Shown: in pieces, positions 46,258-58,400 of the stretch
Layout: each line of letters begins with the position of its first letter
Numbering within the stretch: the stretch's first letter is position 1
Notes under the pieces: generated by a model
The model's database searches: none
What the model saw: the letters and a program-made list of their open reading frames with translations, nothing else
What the model was told of the DNA's origin: nothing
Position numbers and translations under genes: made by a program
Assembly: GCA_963576565.1 (NCBI GenBank)
Contig: OY755042.1
Location: 100,434,185-100,498,184, forward strand
Length of the DNA stretch: 64,000 nt
Source of the DNA: Aspidapion aeneum
Lineage: Eukaryota > Arthropoda > Insecta > Coleoptera > Brentidae
Direction: 5' to 3'

Positions 46258-46434
46258 CTACGCACAGGCCAACACCCTTTTAACTATCTCCTGTTGGGGT
46301 TCCAAGGAAATGTAATGCTCTCCAGGATCTTCAACTTGGATAACACAGCTGGTTGATAAAACTTTGATGGGTTCAATAGGCTGATTTGCTTCAGTAGTCA
46401 TATTTTCTGACCAGTAGTACGGCCTTAGCTTATT
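46258..46434 (-). CDS. Gene 2 terminal exon
   Basis: Encodes PYYWSENMTTEANQPIEPIK, VLSTSCVIQVEDPGEHYISL and EPQQEIVKRVLACA, stop TAG at 46260-46258. The first AG (exon from 46434) would need phase 0 from the previous exon; the AG before 46423 agrees with exon 3. Confidence 0.5.
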   Translation of the reverse strand, partial: NKLRPYYWSENMTTEANQPIEPIKVLSTSCVIQVEDPGEHYISLEPQQEIVKRVLACA

Positions 46435-49400
46435 CTAAAATAAAATTAATAGTATACAGGTTGTGATTACCGCAAATTTCAAAAATTTACATAAACTTCC
46501 TTGACTTGACTCACACTATAGATTCACTGAAATAATATTTAGAACAACACACTCTATATGTGTTCACAGTTTTGGAGCAAAAATTATTAGTAGATAATAA
46601 GTAGGTAGTTGAATATATTAGGTATAATCGTAGGTATAAAGCAGTAACGCACCCAGGAATATGTCTTGGGGGGGGGGCCCGAGGCCTCATAATGTCGTAT
46701 TTCATGCTATTTTATGTGTTTATTCATGAAATATGTGGAAAATATATACAAAAATCATAGGCTTGGGGGGGGCCGGGCCCCGCCCCCCCCCTGGGTGCGC
46801 CCTTGTATAAAGGGTAGCTTATATAACCGACTGGTCTACTTATCTAGGAACATACGGTAATATACGCTCAATTTACTAACGAAAGCAGGATTTTTGAATG
46901 TCTCTTTCTAATCCATGCAATTATTTTTGTCGGGTAATCGCGTGCACAGTGTTGCCAGATTACACGATTAATCGTGTAATCACACGATTTCAGTTCTTTT
47001 TACACGATTACACGAATCAAAGGCCAATTCACAAGATTTTTAAATTCTGCTAAAGTAATCGTCAATTTTAATAAAAGTCTGAAGAGATTGCTACATGATA
47101 CTGAAAATGATGTACCATTGTGGAAAGAAATTGCCAATGTGAAGATAGGAGATTCGCTAAAATTTCCAAATTTAACTAGTTTGTTTTTCAAGTGTTTCCC
47201 TTATTCTAGCGCGGCTGTAGAGATGATATTCTCCGCAATCAATCTGATTAAAACACATTTTCGAAATAAATTAAAAACAAAACACTACCCAGGTCTTCTG
47301 TACACAAAAAGTTTTATATGGAAAACAATACATGTTACGAACTTACTTTGAATAAAAATGTTAATAGTAGGCTACTATATTTAGGTGAAGCAGAAAGTAC
47401 TCCAGCGATTCCGAGTCGTCTTCATAAGATAGTTTTAAGCCGGGCGCAAATGCATGGGCGGACCCAGGGGGGGGGGCCGGGGCCCGGGAAATTTTTGTAT
47501 ATATTTTCCACATATTTCATGAATAAACACAAAAAATAGCATGAAATACGACATAATAAGGCCTCGAGCCCCCCCCAAGACATATTCCTGGGTGCGCTAC
47601 TGGCAAACGACTCGTGTACTTGGCAAATGCACAATTATTTGCGTACTTGGCAAGTATGTATGTATGTATACGAAAGTGGTGGCAGGCCCTACTGGACCTC
47701 CATGCACTGCGACCACAAATGGATCTATTGTGCCCACGTGCCTACATACTGAGTTTGACTAAAGTGGCACATTTTTTTTTCCACCCAGAACACGAAAAAA
47801 CTCTGCAGATTACAACAATTTAGGCTTAACACTTTGGCTCAAAGATATACACCACTAAGGCCTCTGCGTTATTAGCCATACTTGGCAAGTATACGCAAGT
47901 AACAATTATTCGCCAAGTACACGAGTCGTTTGATCCCGGCTATAGATAAGTATTGTATTGGCAAGTGTACGAATAATCGTGAGCCCTTTGACTCGGCCCA
48001 TTTTTACCGACCATAAATGAAAAACCGAACAAATAATTGTACAAGTAACCCAGTCACACGACATGGCAAGTAGATGCAAGTAACAATTATTCACCAAGTA
48101 CACGAGTCGTTTGATCCCGGCTTTAGAAAGGTACCTAGTTATGTCCGTATGTCGCTCTGTACTTATTTTATTTGTTTTTTTTTAAATACCGTTGTATTAG
48201 CATTTATAAAAAAAATTATGTATTTTGTTGTCTGTCAATTTGATATCGCAATAAAGTTTTTTTTCGATAAATAATACCTACATATTTTATTACTTGTTTT
48301 TATGTTTTTTTTTTGAAAATATATTCAACATTTTCACGACGATTTTTGGCAGCCGAATTACACGAAACTCTCCACACTTCATCTGGCAACACTGCGCGTA
48401 CAAGAAATTAGTCTGCCTTGGGCCACGCGCATGTGCGTTTTGCTGTAACTAATAAAATGCGTTACTAAATACGCGATTTATGCTAACCTGTCGATTTTTG
48501 TCGTTAATAAATCTGGTCGTTTTTATAGACCGACGATTTGTTTCCGACAACATAAAATGTAAAAATCATAGGGAAGAACAGATTAAAGCAGGCTCTCCAA
48601 AAAAAAAATAACACATTCTAAAAACCCAAGTCCCTCCCAAAAAAAAATTGTTAAAGTAAATGCTCGAAAAGTTCTCCTTCTTCGGCTACGGCTAGACAAT
48701 ATTCGAGTATATTATAAAAACCAACTCTTGCGTTTCGGAGCATGTTAGGGGTAATAGTTCAAAATGCTTCTCTTATTAAGTTCAGGAGCAATATCGGCCG
48801 ATCTCGCTGGCCATAGATGGACACTATCTGCTTATCAATCGATTTTAAATTGGGCAACAAAATTCCTATGTTCCTAGTTGCGTGGACCTGTCAAATGGTA
48901 CTGCTGGATTTAGAGAAAAAGATCTAATAAAAAATAAAATAAAAAGGTTTATGTAAATTTTGGATATTTGCAAATGTCAAAATTTAAGTTGCCATATTAT
49001 CTAAACATATTATTAATACCTTAAAATACACTTTTTCATCAAACCTCCTCCTGGTGGAGCCAACGTGTATTAACAAGGACTCCGAGTACCAGTAGGGTGA
49101 CACGATTGGCTTCAAATAGCATGTGGAAACATATCTAAAAGCAAAACGCACTTTTGAAATGGAAAAAGCAATTTTTATTCTTTAAATAGTGTGTTCTACC
49201 ATAACAATTAATACTTCGTTATGATCAAATAAAAATAACTATCCTGATTGCTTAATTTTTGTGGTATGACAACTGGTTTTAGGGGTTTTCCCTCTATCTT
49301 ATTAGAGCCAATGCTTTTTCAGTACGTAACATCAATTTAGTTTTTCCCTTGCGCCAGATATAAAACTTAGCATTACCACTTAAGAATTGGATATTCGCAA

Positions 49401-52400
49401 TATATGCATTAATTGTCGTAAATTTGTCGTGAAAGAAACAAATGAAAATTTTCAAAAACCAATATAAGAAATAATTGTCGTAAATTTGTCGTGAAAACAA
49501 AAATTTTCTCGCGTCACCCGTTTTCCAGAAAAGGGGGTGTAATGCTAAGTTGAGTCTCAACTTAACACTACCACCCCAGAAAAAATTAAAATTTTCAAAA
49601 ACTAATAAATGCATTAATTGCCGTAGATTTGTCGTGAAAGAAAAAAAATTGTCGCGTCATCCGTTTTCCCGGAGACGGGCAGTGAACAATTTTGAGATTT
49701 GTCTTGCGAAGATGTAGGTGATCATGTTTAACCTTTTCGCGCAATTGTAAATTTTTGGTGAAACAATCATTATATTACGTCCCGCTTTTACTTTTCAATA
49801 TAAGTAGGCAGAAAAGTACAAAGGGTGGCTCAGTATTGCCTTTTGGTGTACAGGTTAGGGGAAATACCAGGAAATACTTGGGAAGTACTGGGAAATATAC
49901 TAGGAAATACCGGAAAGTGCTTGGGAATAACTAGGAAATACCACTGAAATTTGAGGAAATACCAGGACGGTATTTCCTTTTGGTGTACAAAAATCGGCGA
50001 TCGAGCCACCCCTCGGAAAAGTACACCCTTTTCCAAAACTAGGAGGAACCTATACCTCGCCCCTCGAAATATTAGAACCCCCAAATATGTGCAATTTGGG
50101 ATACCCTAGATAACTTTCCCCACTACCAACTAAATTAATTTATTTGATCAGGTAGTACCTACCTTTTTGGGTATCTGCCATTGTAATCCGTCTTTTTGAA
50201 AGTCACATGTTTTTCTGGATATTCTTTAATTTTCTCATGTTCCTCTTTTTGCACATTTCTATAAAAAATAAATATCAAGTAAATATAAGTAGGTAGAGTT
50301 TTTTACTGGCACTGGGTGAACCTAGAGTCCCTGTATGTTGGCATATTTGGATATATATATCCAATTATGTCAACATACAGGGACTCTAGGTGAACCTATC
50401 CTTATTTGATCAATTTTTTTCTATTTTCACTAAATTCAAGTCATACTATTATAATCTGAGGGCACGGCAGTGCCTCGCCAAGTTCGTGCGCCGTACCATA
50501 GCGCGAACTTGGCGAGGTACTGTCGTGCCCTCAGATAGTTTATATGTACTAGGGCCAAATTGTTTCTTTAACTTTATTTATATTCAGAATTGATTAATAA
50601 ATAAACTGATTTATTATTATAATTATTATTATAACCTACTTACATATCCACGATGTAGAATAATAATTATAAATAAAAAACTTACACTTTAACACATTTG
50701 TTAACAGTTTGTACTGAAAACTTGTTTATTTTTAAATTTTTTACAATTGTCGCAGGAACGAATTTCCATCTTTTTTCAATTTTTAAATCAGAAAACTTCG
50801 AACACATTGCTTGTCGGTTTGTTTACGCTTACTATTTGCTTCTACACATTTTTTTATTTTTATATTTACTTTTATTTTATTCTTTTTATCATCTTTTTTC
50901 AGACATAAGGTAAGAATATAGTTTGTTGTAGGTAGATAAAATAAATAAATCAATTTTTTTTAAAAGTTTACCACAGTTTGGATAAGTATTTTGTTAAGGT
51001 AGGACCCCATTAGATATAGTTTTCAGTTAGAAAAAAAATCAAGTGTTTAAAATACTAGTGTAACTTTGAATTTTTTGTCCTAATTTTCTTTATTTTTTTA
51101 AAAGTTTATATATATTTATTTTAGCTTACACTACTACTATTCTATAGTAGTGTGAGCTCTGGTAATCTTAATTTTTTCAAGAAAAAAAGTTTCTCCGATT
51201 TCAAAAATTTTTATATATCTTTGCGTTTAAGATGATTTTGAAACTTTTTTGTCGCGCCGTCTGTCTGTATGTCTGTCGGTCTGTCTGTCTGTAACGACCA
51301 ATCCGCATAACTCAAAAACCGCTTGCCCGATTTGAACGAAATTTGATACCGAGATGGTCCCATTTAAAAATAAACAAAATCCACCGAACGCAAGCCAAAT
51401 AAAAGGGTCAGGGTAGATTTCAAAAATTAGAGTTTATGTGAAAATATGGCGTGTGTGATATCAAACGAAAGGTAATAGAGTCTGGAGTTAAGCAACATAC
51501 ATTTTAGTTTAAAAAAAAGGCGAAGGTAGATTTCAAAAACAGTTTAACATGGCTTGTGTGGTATAAACGAATGGTAATTAATTCTGTAGTTAAATAAATT
51601 ATATTTAAGTTTTTAGTTTTATTAGCTCACATGTACACTATAACTATAGTACCTAGTGTGAGCTTAGGTGCTCATATATTGGCAGAGTATTTTAAGTAAT
51701 TTTGTTTGTTTGAATTTTTGTAAATAGTTTAAGTTTGCAAGACACTCAACCTTTTCATCTGCGAAAATTCTTGAAAATCACTCCTAACAAAGTGCGCAGG
51801 CGCAGACATCTATCGAGCATCGGACTGACTAAACCAAGCATACAATTTGTAGAAAAAGGTTGCCAATTACTTTCAAAAATATCTTTTTTACAAACAAAGA
51901 ATAGCCGGTTACTAACTCTCTACGGTTTTTCTTTTTTCATTTCGTTATTTTCATATGTTTGGAGTGGGGGCCACAGCCGCCAAAAAATCTAATTTGTAGG
52001 ACAAAAGATTTTTTTTTCATGTTTGGTATAATAAAATTTTTAGATTTAGGCTCGGATTTAGGCGAAAAATTAATTAGTGCTACTTATTTTTCCACCCACT
52101 AAATTGCCATCTAGCGCTTGCCAATAATTATAAAAGAATCAATGAAGAATTTTCGCAGATAACAAAGTTGGGCTTCTTAGAAAAATTACTTTTTACGAAA
52201 ATTCAGCCTGTTATATAGGTAGGGGAAGGACGGGAGCATTCGACCACAAAATGGTTTTTTGTATAGCACTGATCGGTAGATCTAAGTGTTGTTTAAGTAA
52301 TTCACCAAAATTTAAAAAAAAACATAAAACCTTTTAGCATGGAATTTTCTTTTTAAAAAACCATTTGCAAAGGTTTTTTAAGGAAAAATAGCAAAAGTAA

Positions 52401-55400
52401 AACGCAATGCAGTGAAAAAATAAAGAAATAATCCTAAAAATACCTTCTTACGGTAAAGTACAAGTCCTAAAAAAGTAGTTTAATCGTATTGCCCTACAAA
52501 AAACAAAAATACAACGTATCTTGATAAAAAATATAAACAAAACTAAGCCTACAAATAACATTACCAACTTACCTAAACAAAATTAGTTTACAAGCAAGGT
52601 GCTGAAATTTTAACTGCTTAAACTTAAAATATGAAGCTGTTTTTATTGTTCCAGTTTTTGCAAAAGTTTTCAATTTGCTTATTATGTCTCCATTGTCCAC
52701 TTCGCTTATATCTTCAATTTGTGGAAAATAAAATGAAGTTGACAGACCCTTTCTTTGCAAAAAAATTTCCAAAATTTGCCCCACAAAATGAATCGGTTTG
52801 GATTTAGTCTTGCATCTTACTAAATCGAAATCTCCTTTTTTGAGATCCTCTTGATCAACTTCCTCAATATCTTTAAACTCGTCACTCAAATCTTCACCTG
52901 AATCGTCATGAAGAGATAAAGCATAATTTTTGGTCAATGATAAATGATATCATCCAGTGGTCGAATGCTCCCCATTTTGTGGTGGTCGAATGCTCCCCAG
53001 GGTACAGAAACAGATTAATTTGCTCCACAATTATTTATATCTTTAGGTTAGAATAATAATTATTAATCAAAAATATCTAGAGATTCCTTGCATAAACCAC
53101 TGAAATTCAAAAACCACTCTTTTAAGAAAATTTTACTTGAAGTTCGAAGCAAAAATATATTACCAGATAGTGTATTTTTCAACTTTTTTCGTTAAAAAAT
53201 CAAAAACGTTGGGTATACGTGCGTTATTACACTCAGACGATGAGCAACTAACAACAGAACCTAACTAAAATCACTTGATTTTCGCGAGAAATTTAAACCA
53301 CTTGGTAAATAAACGCGATGGTTGAATGCTCCTTCTGGTCGAATTCTCCCCTCTTTCCCCTACCCAATCAAACATGGATAATGGAAAAACAAATGTTACA
53401 TGCAAAGCTAACAGATAGAAGAAGGAGTTAATGAATGAATTAATGAGAAGTAGCAAAATTAAAATGGAAATTTACCGGTGGTAATATCAGACAGAAAGAC
53501 GATCGATGGAACAAATTAATTGTAAACCGGAGACTTTGCAAAAATAATAGAATTAGAGGAAGACCACAAATGAGATGGGCGGATGATTTAAAGGAACACG
53601 CGGGAACTAGATGGATGAACACGGCGGGACAGAGAAGAGTGGAAGATATTTGAGAACGCCTATGTCCAAAGATGGATTGAAGAAGGCTAAATAGACTGAT
53701 AGATAGATCTAGGTACCCATCACTTAAATAATAGGCCGATGCTGTGTACTACTATGGACTATTAGAACTACTTTTGGTATTTAATTTCTTATTCCTTGTG
53801 TCCAGTATAAAATATTCAAAGGGATATTAGAAATCGAAAAGAAGGTGTAAATGTATACTAACCCATTTTCAAGTCGCAAAACTTGTTCAATTTTTTGGTC
53901 TTCTTCGTGTTTTGGTGCTGGCACGTTGTTTTCTACTAAAACAAAAAAAAAGAAGAACTCAGAATAATCTGTTCACATAATTCATAATAGGGACTTATTG
54001 GAATAAAACCTGACTTTATTTTAGAGTCGAATTTATTTTGACACATTTACACAGAAAACTAACAGCTGATCTCTCATAATTGACTTAATTGATACCAGGA
54101 CTTTTACTTAAATATCCATAGATTGATTTCTGGATTAGCAAAAAAACCAATTTGTAAAAGTTTTCCAAGCCCCTCCGCTCTAAACAAACCCTAGCGAATT
54201 TTGGCTAATGAAAAACAAACAATTTTTGGGGAGTGAAAACTGAGAAGGATTTAACTAAAATTAGTTCTGACGTGTTGATGGTTGGAAATAATTTTTTTTT
54301 AAACAAACAGAATCTCAAAATTAGGTGAAGGTATTGCCTGATTTATTTTTCTCCCAAATGAAAGGAGACATGAACGGTTCAAATTAGCAAGGCTTGAGTT
54401 ATTTTAAAAATATTTTACCAATTTTAAAATTTGTAATAAAAATTTAAAAAAAAAACCTCTCTTTTGCAAAGTTTTATCGTATTGTATTTTTCGCACTTCT
54501 GGCAAAGAAGATATATCAACAAGAAGCGAAATACCGTCACTCAATGCATTGTTCATATGGGAAACAAATATGTGACGTAACGTTTGGACCAAATGACACT
54601 AATGCAGTTATATTACACTGAGAAAAATTTTGCGTAACTGTGGTTTGTGGTGCATTTTTATTACACGAAGAAAAAAATCAAATTAAGAAGGACACTACAC
54701 CTTTATAATCACATATCTGTGATCATAGAAAATCGACCACTTATATTATTATATATTTTTATCGAGAAAAATCGGTTACGGAATTAACTAGAAAAAATAA
54801 TAATTAAAAAACACACAATAATTATTGTAATATTTATAAAAATCTAAGTAATATTATATTGTTTAAAGATTCTTTCTGGTCATTTTAAATTTACAAATTA
54901 TGAGAAAAAGGAAAAAGGGGATTGACAATAAAACAAAATTTGTTACACTAGAAATTTTTATAAAACGTTTTGAATCTCCGTTATATGTTTTTATTGTGTG
55001 TGTAAAGTAATTACTTTACCGCACGCGAGTAGGTAAAGATAGTTTCCGATCGTGTACCGTACGTATTTTTTTAAACCGGTTAAAACAGCACAAACACAAC
55101 CAACATGTAAATACTAATTTTTTTTAAAAGAGATTAAACACTACAAACTACTACTCTAAAATTAATTTATGTTTAATTTTAAATGTCACTATATTTTAGA
55201 TCATTTTTAAAAAAGGGACCGTAAAAATAGATTTTTCGGTCCCTCTTTTTTTTCCGTGCCTTTTGAAAACGGAACATTTTCCAAAAACAAAAAAAATATA
55301 CGCAAAGTACTTGTTTTCCAGTCGTTTTAAAAAAATAATAATTACAGCTAAAATATGCAAAATAATTGTGTTTATAAAACAAATTCTAACTAATATAGAA

Positions 55401-58400
55401 ATAAATTATGTTGTCTCATGCGGGGGCAATCGTCATTTTTTTTCCAGAGAACTTCAAAAATAAGAGGCACATTCTGGTGTATTACACACCTACATGCAAT
55501 TCTTTTATGTCAACTTAAAGAAAATTTCCCCTAGACACTAGAGAAATTGATTAGTCGGATAAAATGTTTTGGAGTCAGGCGCGGCTCATGCCGGTGGCGA
55601 GCTGAAGACGCAGATTATAAATACCGGTACAAACCTTATTCTCTTTTAAAACTCGTTACATCCTAGAACTCATAGAACATGCTAGACCAGTTGAAAGGGA
55701 TAACAAATATATTTATAGGCGAAAGTGAAACATGCATCCCTGTATACAGGACGTGGTTCCATTATACAAATAAAGAAATAAGGTTACCATTCAAACAAAG
55801 TAAATTACAGGGATTCCTGACAATATTTTTGCTAGTAAAGTTTTGAATTTGTTTTTTTTTTGTGTAAAACAAAAATTGCACAGTTTTTTCTTTGAGTGTA
55901 ATAGTACTGAATTACTGTCATTCAGGTTTTGTCGCTTCTTGTTGATATATTTTCTTTGCTTCTGGCATATAAAGTTTACTTTTCATCCCTATCTTTAGGG
56001 ATTGAGGTGTCACGTTTTGTTTCAACAAAATCGGGATGCAAAGTTACTGATCAGACATAAACAACTAAAAATACCAAAATCAAACTTCAAAAGCTAAAAA
56101 CAACAAAAAATAGAAAAGAACTTGGAAAATAAACTAAAAAGTGTAAAAAATAACGTATAAATCTCGTGATAAAAGTGTCTTTTTATCTCTCGACAAATTG
56201 TACAAACTTTTCGCCTCGGGATAAAAAGTGCCACTTTTGTCCATTGGTATATAATATACTATTAGGTACGTCCGTTTATAAAAACCATAAAATATCGAAA
56301 AATGACTCTTCGTACAAAAAATATTTTTATTATTATTAAAAGCTCTAATTGCATTAATTAATGTACCCACACATTGATGATTAAAGAAACCCATTGCTAT
56401 TTTTAGAAATCAGTAAGCGATTATATCGTTCTAATTCAGTAGTAGGCAGTGGCGGAGAGTACAGGGAGGGCAACGGGGCAGTGCCCTCCCAAAACTAGAC
56501 AACAAACAGTATTTTTTTAATTAATTTATTTAAAAAAAGTTGAATCTTCCCTTACGACATAATTATCTAGTTCTTTTTATTATCTGTGGTTAGTAGCAAG
56601 CGATTAATTGGGTGAACTTTTTTAGCGTAAATAATTACAAGCCGGCAGCGGCGCGCGGGGCAAGGTTTCAATTTCACTCGTTTTTCAGCGGTGTATGGGT
56701 GGCTGTTCTCACGCGGTGGCGGGAGGAATGTTTGTTTTAGTTGAGGTTGGCCATATTCATCGTACGTAAACGTTCGTTGCTCTTTCTAGTGTTGCCGGTT
56801 CTATCCTTAGTGAAGACGTATAAATTTGTTTTGATTTGGGGTTTGTCAGTAGTAAAAAGCCTTGCCGGTCGCGTGTCATTGTTTGTTTCCGTTATCGTTT
56901 GTTTATAAAATGGAAATAAATACCGCCAATTACATAATTAACTGTGCAAATTTAAATACGTTGACATAATATGAACCTCGATTACAAATAAAATCTTTAG
57001 GGCCACATAGACCGGACCTAAAAATTAACCAAAATTTTAGTGTAAGTAATGCCGAGGGGTGTTCCATAAAAGTTTATACAGTCGAACCTCTCTAACTCGA
57101 ACCTCTATAACTCGAACCTTTTAAGTGGTCCCTGCACTTTTTATATGAATTTTAACTTCTTTAACTCGAATTTCTATAAGTCGAACTCTCCATAACTCGA
57201 ACTGATTTGGTTGTCCCTTGAAGTTCGAGTTATAGAGGTTCGACTGTAATGGAAAATTTTATAAAAAATTATACAATGCTGAAAACTGGCTGTGCGGTTG
57301 TGAAAAAATAAATGCTTTTTTTTGCTTAATTTATCTTGTTATGAACAATCCACGAAGTGATCCTGCGTGCAAACGGAATGTGTGATATCACGCACTTTAG
57401 TAAAAAGTTAAAAAGACACAAAGTAAGTAGTTCATTTAAATAACCAAATAGAATTTTCGATGCTGGGCAAGACTGATATTAGATGCCAATTGAATAGCGC
57501 CTATAGGCAAAACATTACCGAACATAATGAAAATGTGACAAAAAATTAGACACGTACTTAGTATGTCGATAGACTGTTTAAAATTCTGTGGGATATTTGA
57601 CGTTGCTCTACGGGGACTTTATCTATAAACAAATAAACTAAAAACTACACCAAGTAGCTGCTTGTTTGGAAAAAACTAAAATAAAATTGTTTTGGTAAGT
57701 TTTTTTATCTCATTTTTCATGCAATTTAAATTTCTGCCCCCCCTCCAATTTATAACGTCACTAGCCGCCACTGGTTCTTACTCAGTGGTAGGTACTTAAG
57801 TTGCTAAACAAAATGAACCCTAACCAAGTTTTTTGCGATGAAATCCAAAGATTTTTAACAAAAATTCCATTTCTAAAATGCACTTTGTTTTTTTGGGATA
57901 GAAAGATACCTAAATAAAATGCTTAAGTCTTAAGCTACTTTATTTTTTTATAAAAGATTATTATTTGTACTTACAGGGTGAATAAAAATATTTCTTCCTG
58001 TCATTTTTCGGTAGCGCGGAATTCGGTTGCTCAAGTTCGTGTTTTTTATTACCCAACTGCAGCACGGCGAAAGGAAAAGTAATGTTTTTCGATTGTTGTA
58101 TGTATGGAAGTAAATATGTCTGTGTCACGCTAGAGGCTAAACGGCTGAACCGATTTTGACAAAAAAGGTGTCGTTGAATGGCTACTGATCTCCCGAAGGT
58201 CCTATCGTATATATTTCTTTTAACAGGAATCAACATGGCGGTCTTCAGACGCCATTTTGTCACATGATGTAGGCTTTAAGACATATAAATTATCTAAATT
58301 TCAGGCGATTTTATTGAAATTCCTTTGATTACCCATTGCAAATATATGTCCTCTAATTTGCTGGAGTTACTTTGGGGTCCCCCCTGCTCCCACCCATCTC

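Larger units (their letters stand above)
46947..48394 (+). mobile_element. hAT element with C-terminal transposase remnant
   Basis: Inverted ends CAGTGTTGCCAGAT and ATCTGGCAACACTG, flanked by CGCGTGCA (46,939-46,946) and CGCGTACA (48,395-48,402), an 8-bp duplication with one mismatch. 47,088-47,310 encodes PLWKEIANVKIGDSLKFPNL, then FPYSSAAVEMIFSAINLIKT and RNKLK, the hAT C-terminal dimerisation region. The catalytic region is missing. Another MITE and a G-run MITE are nested inside. Confidence 0.5.
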
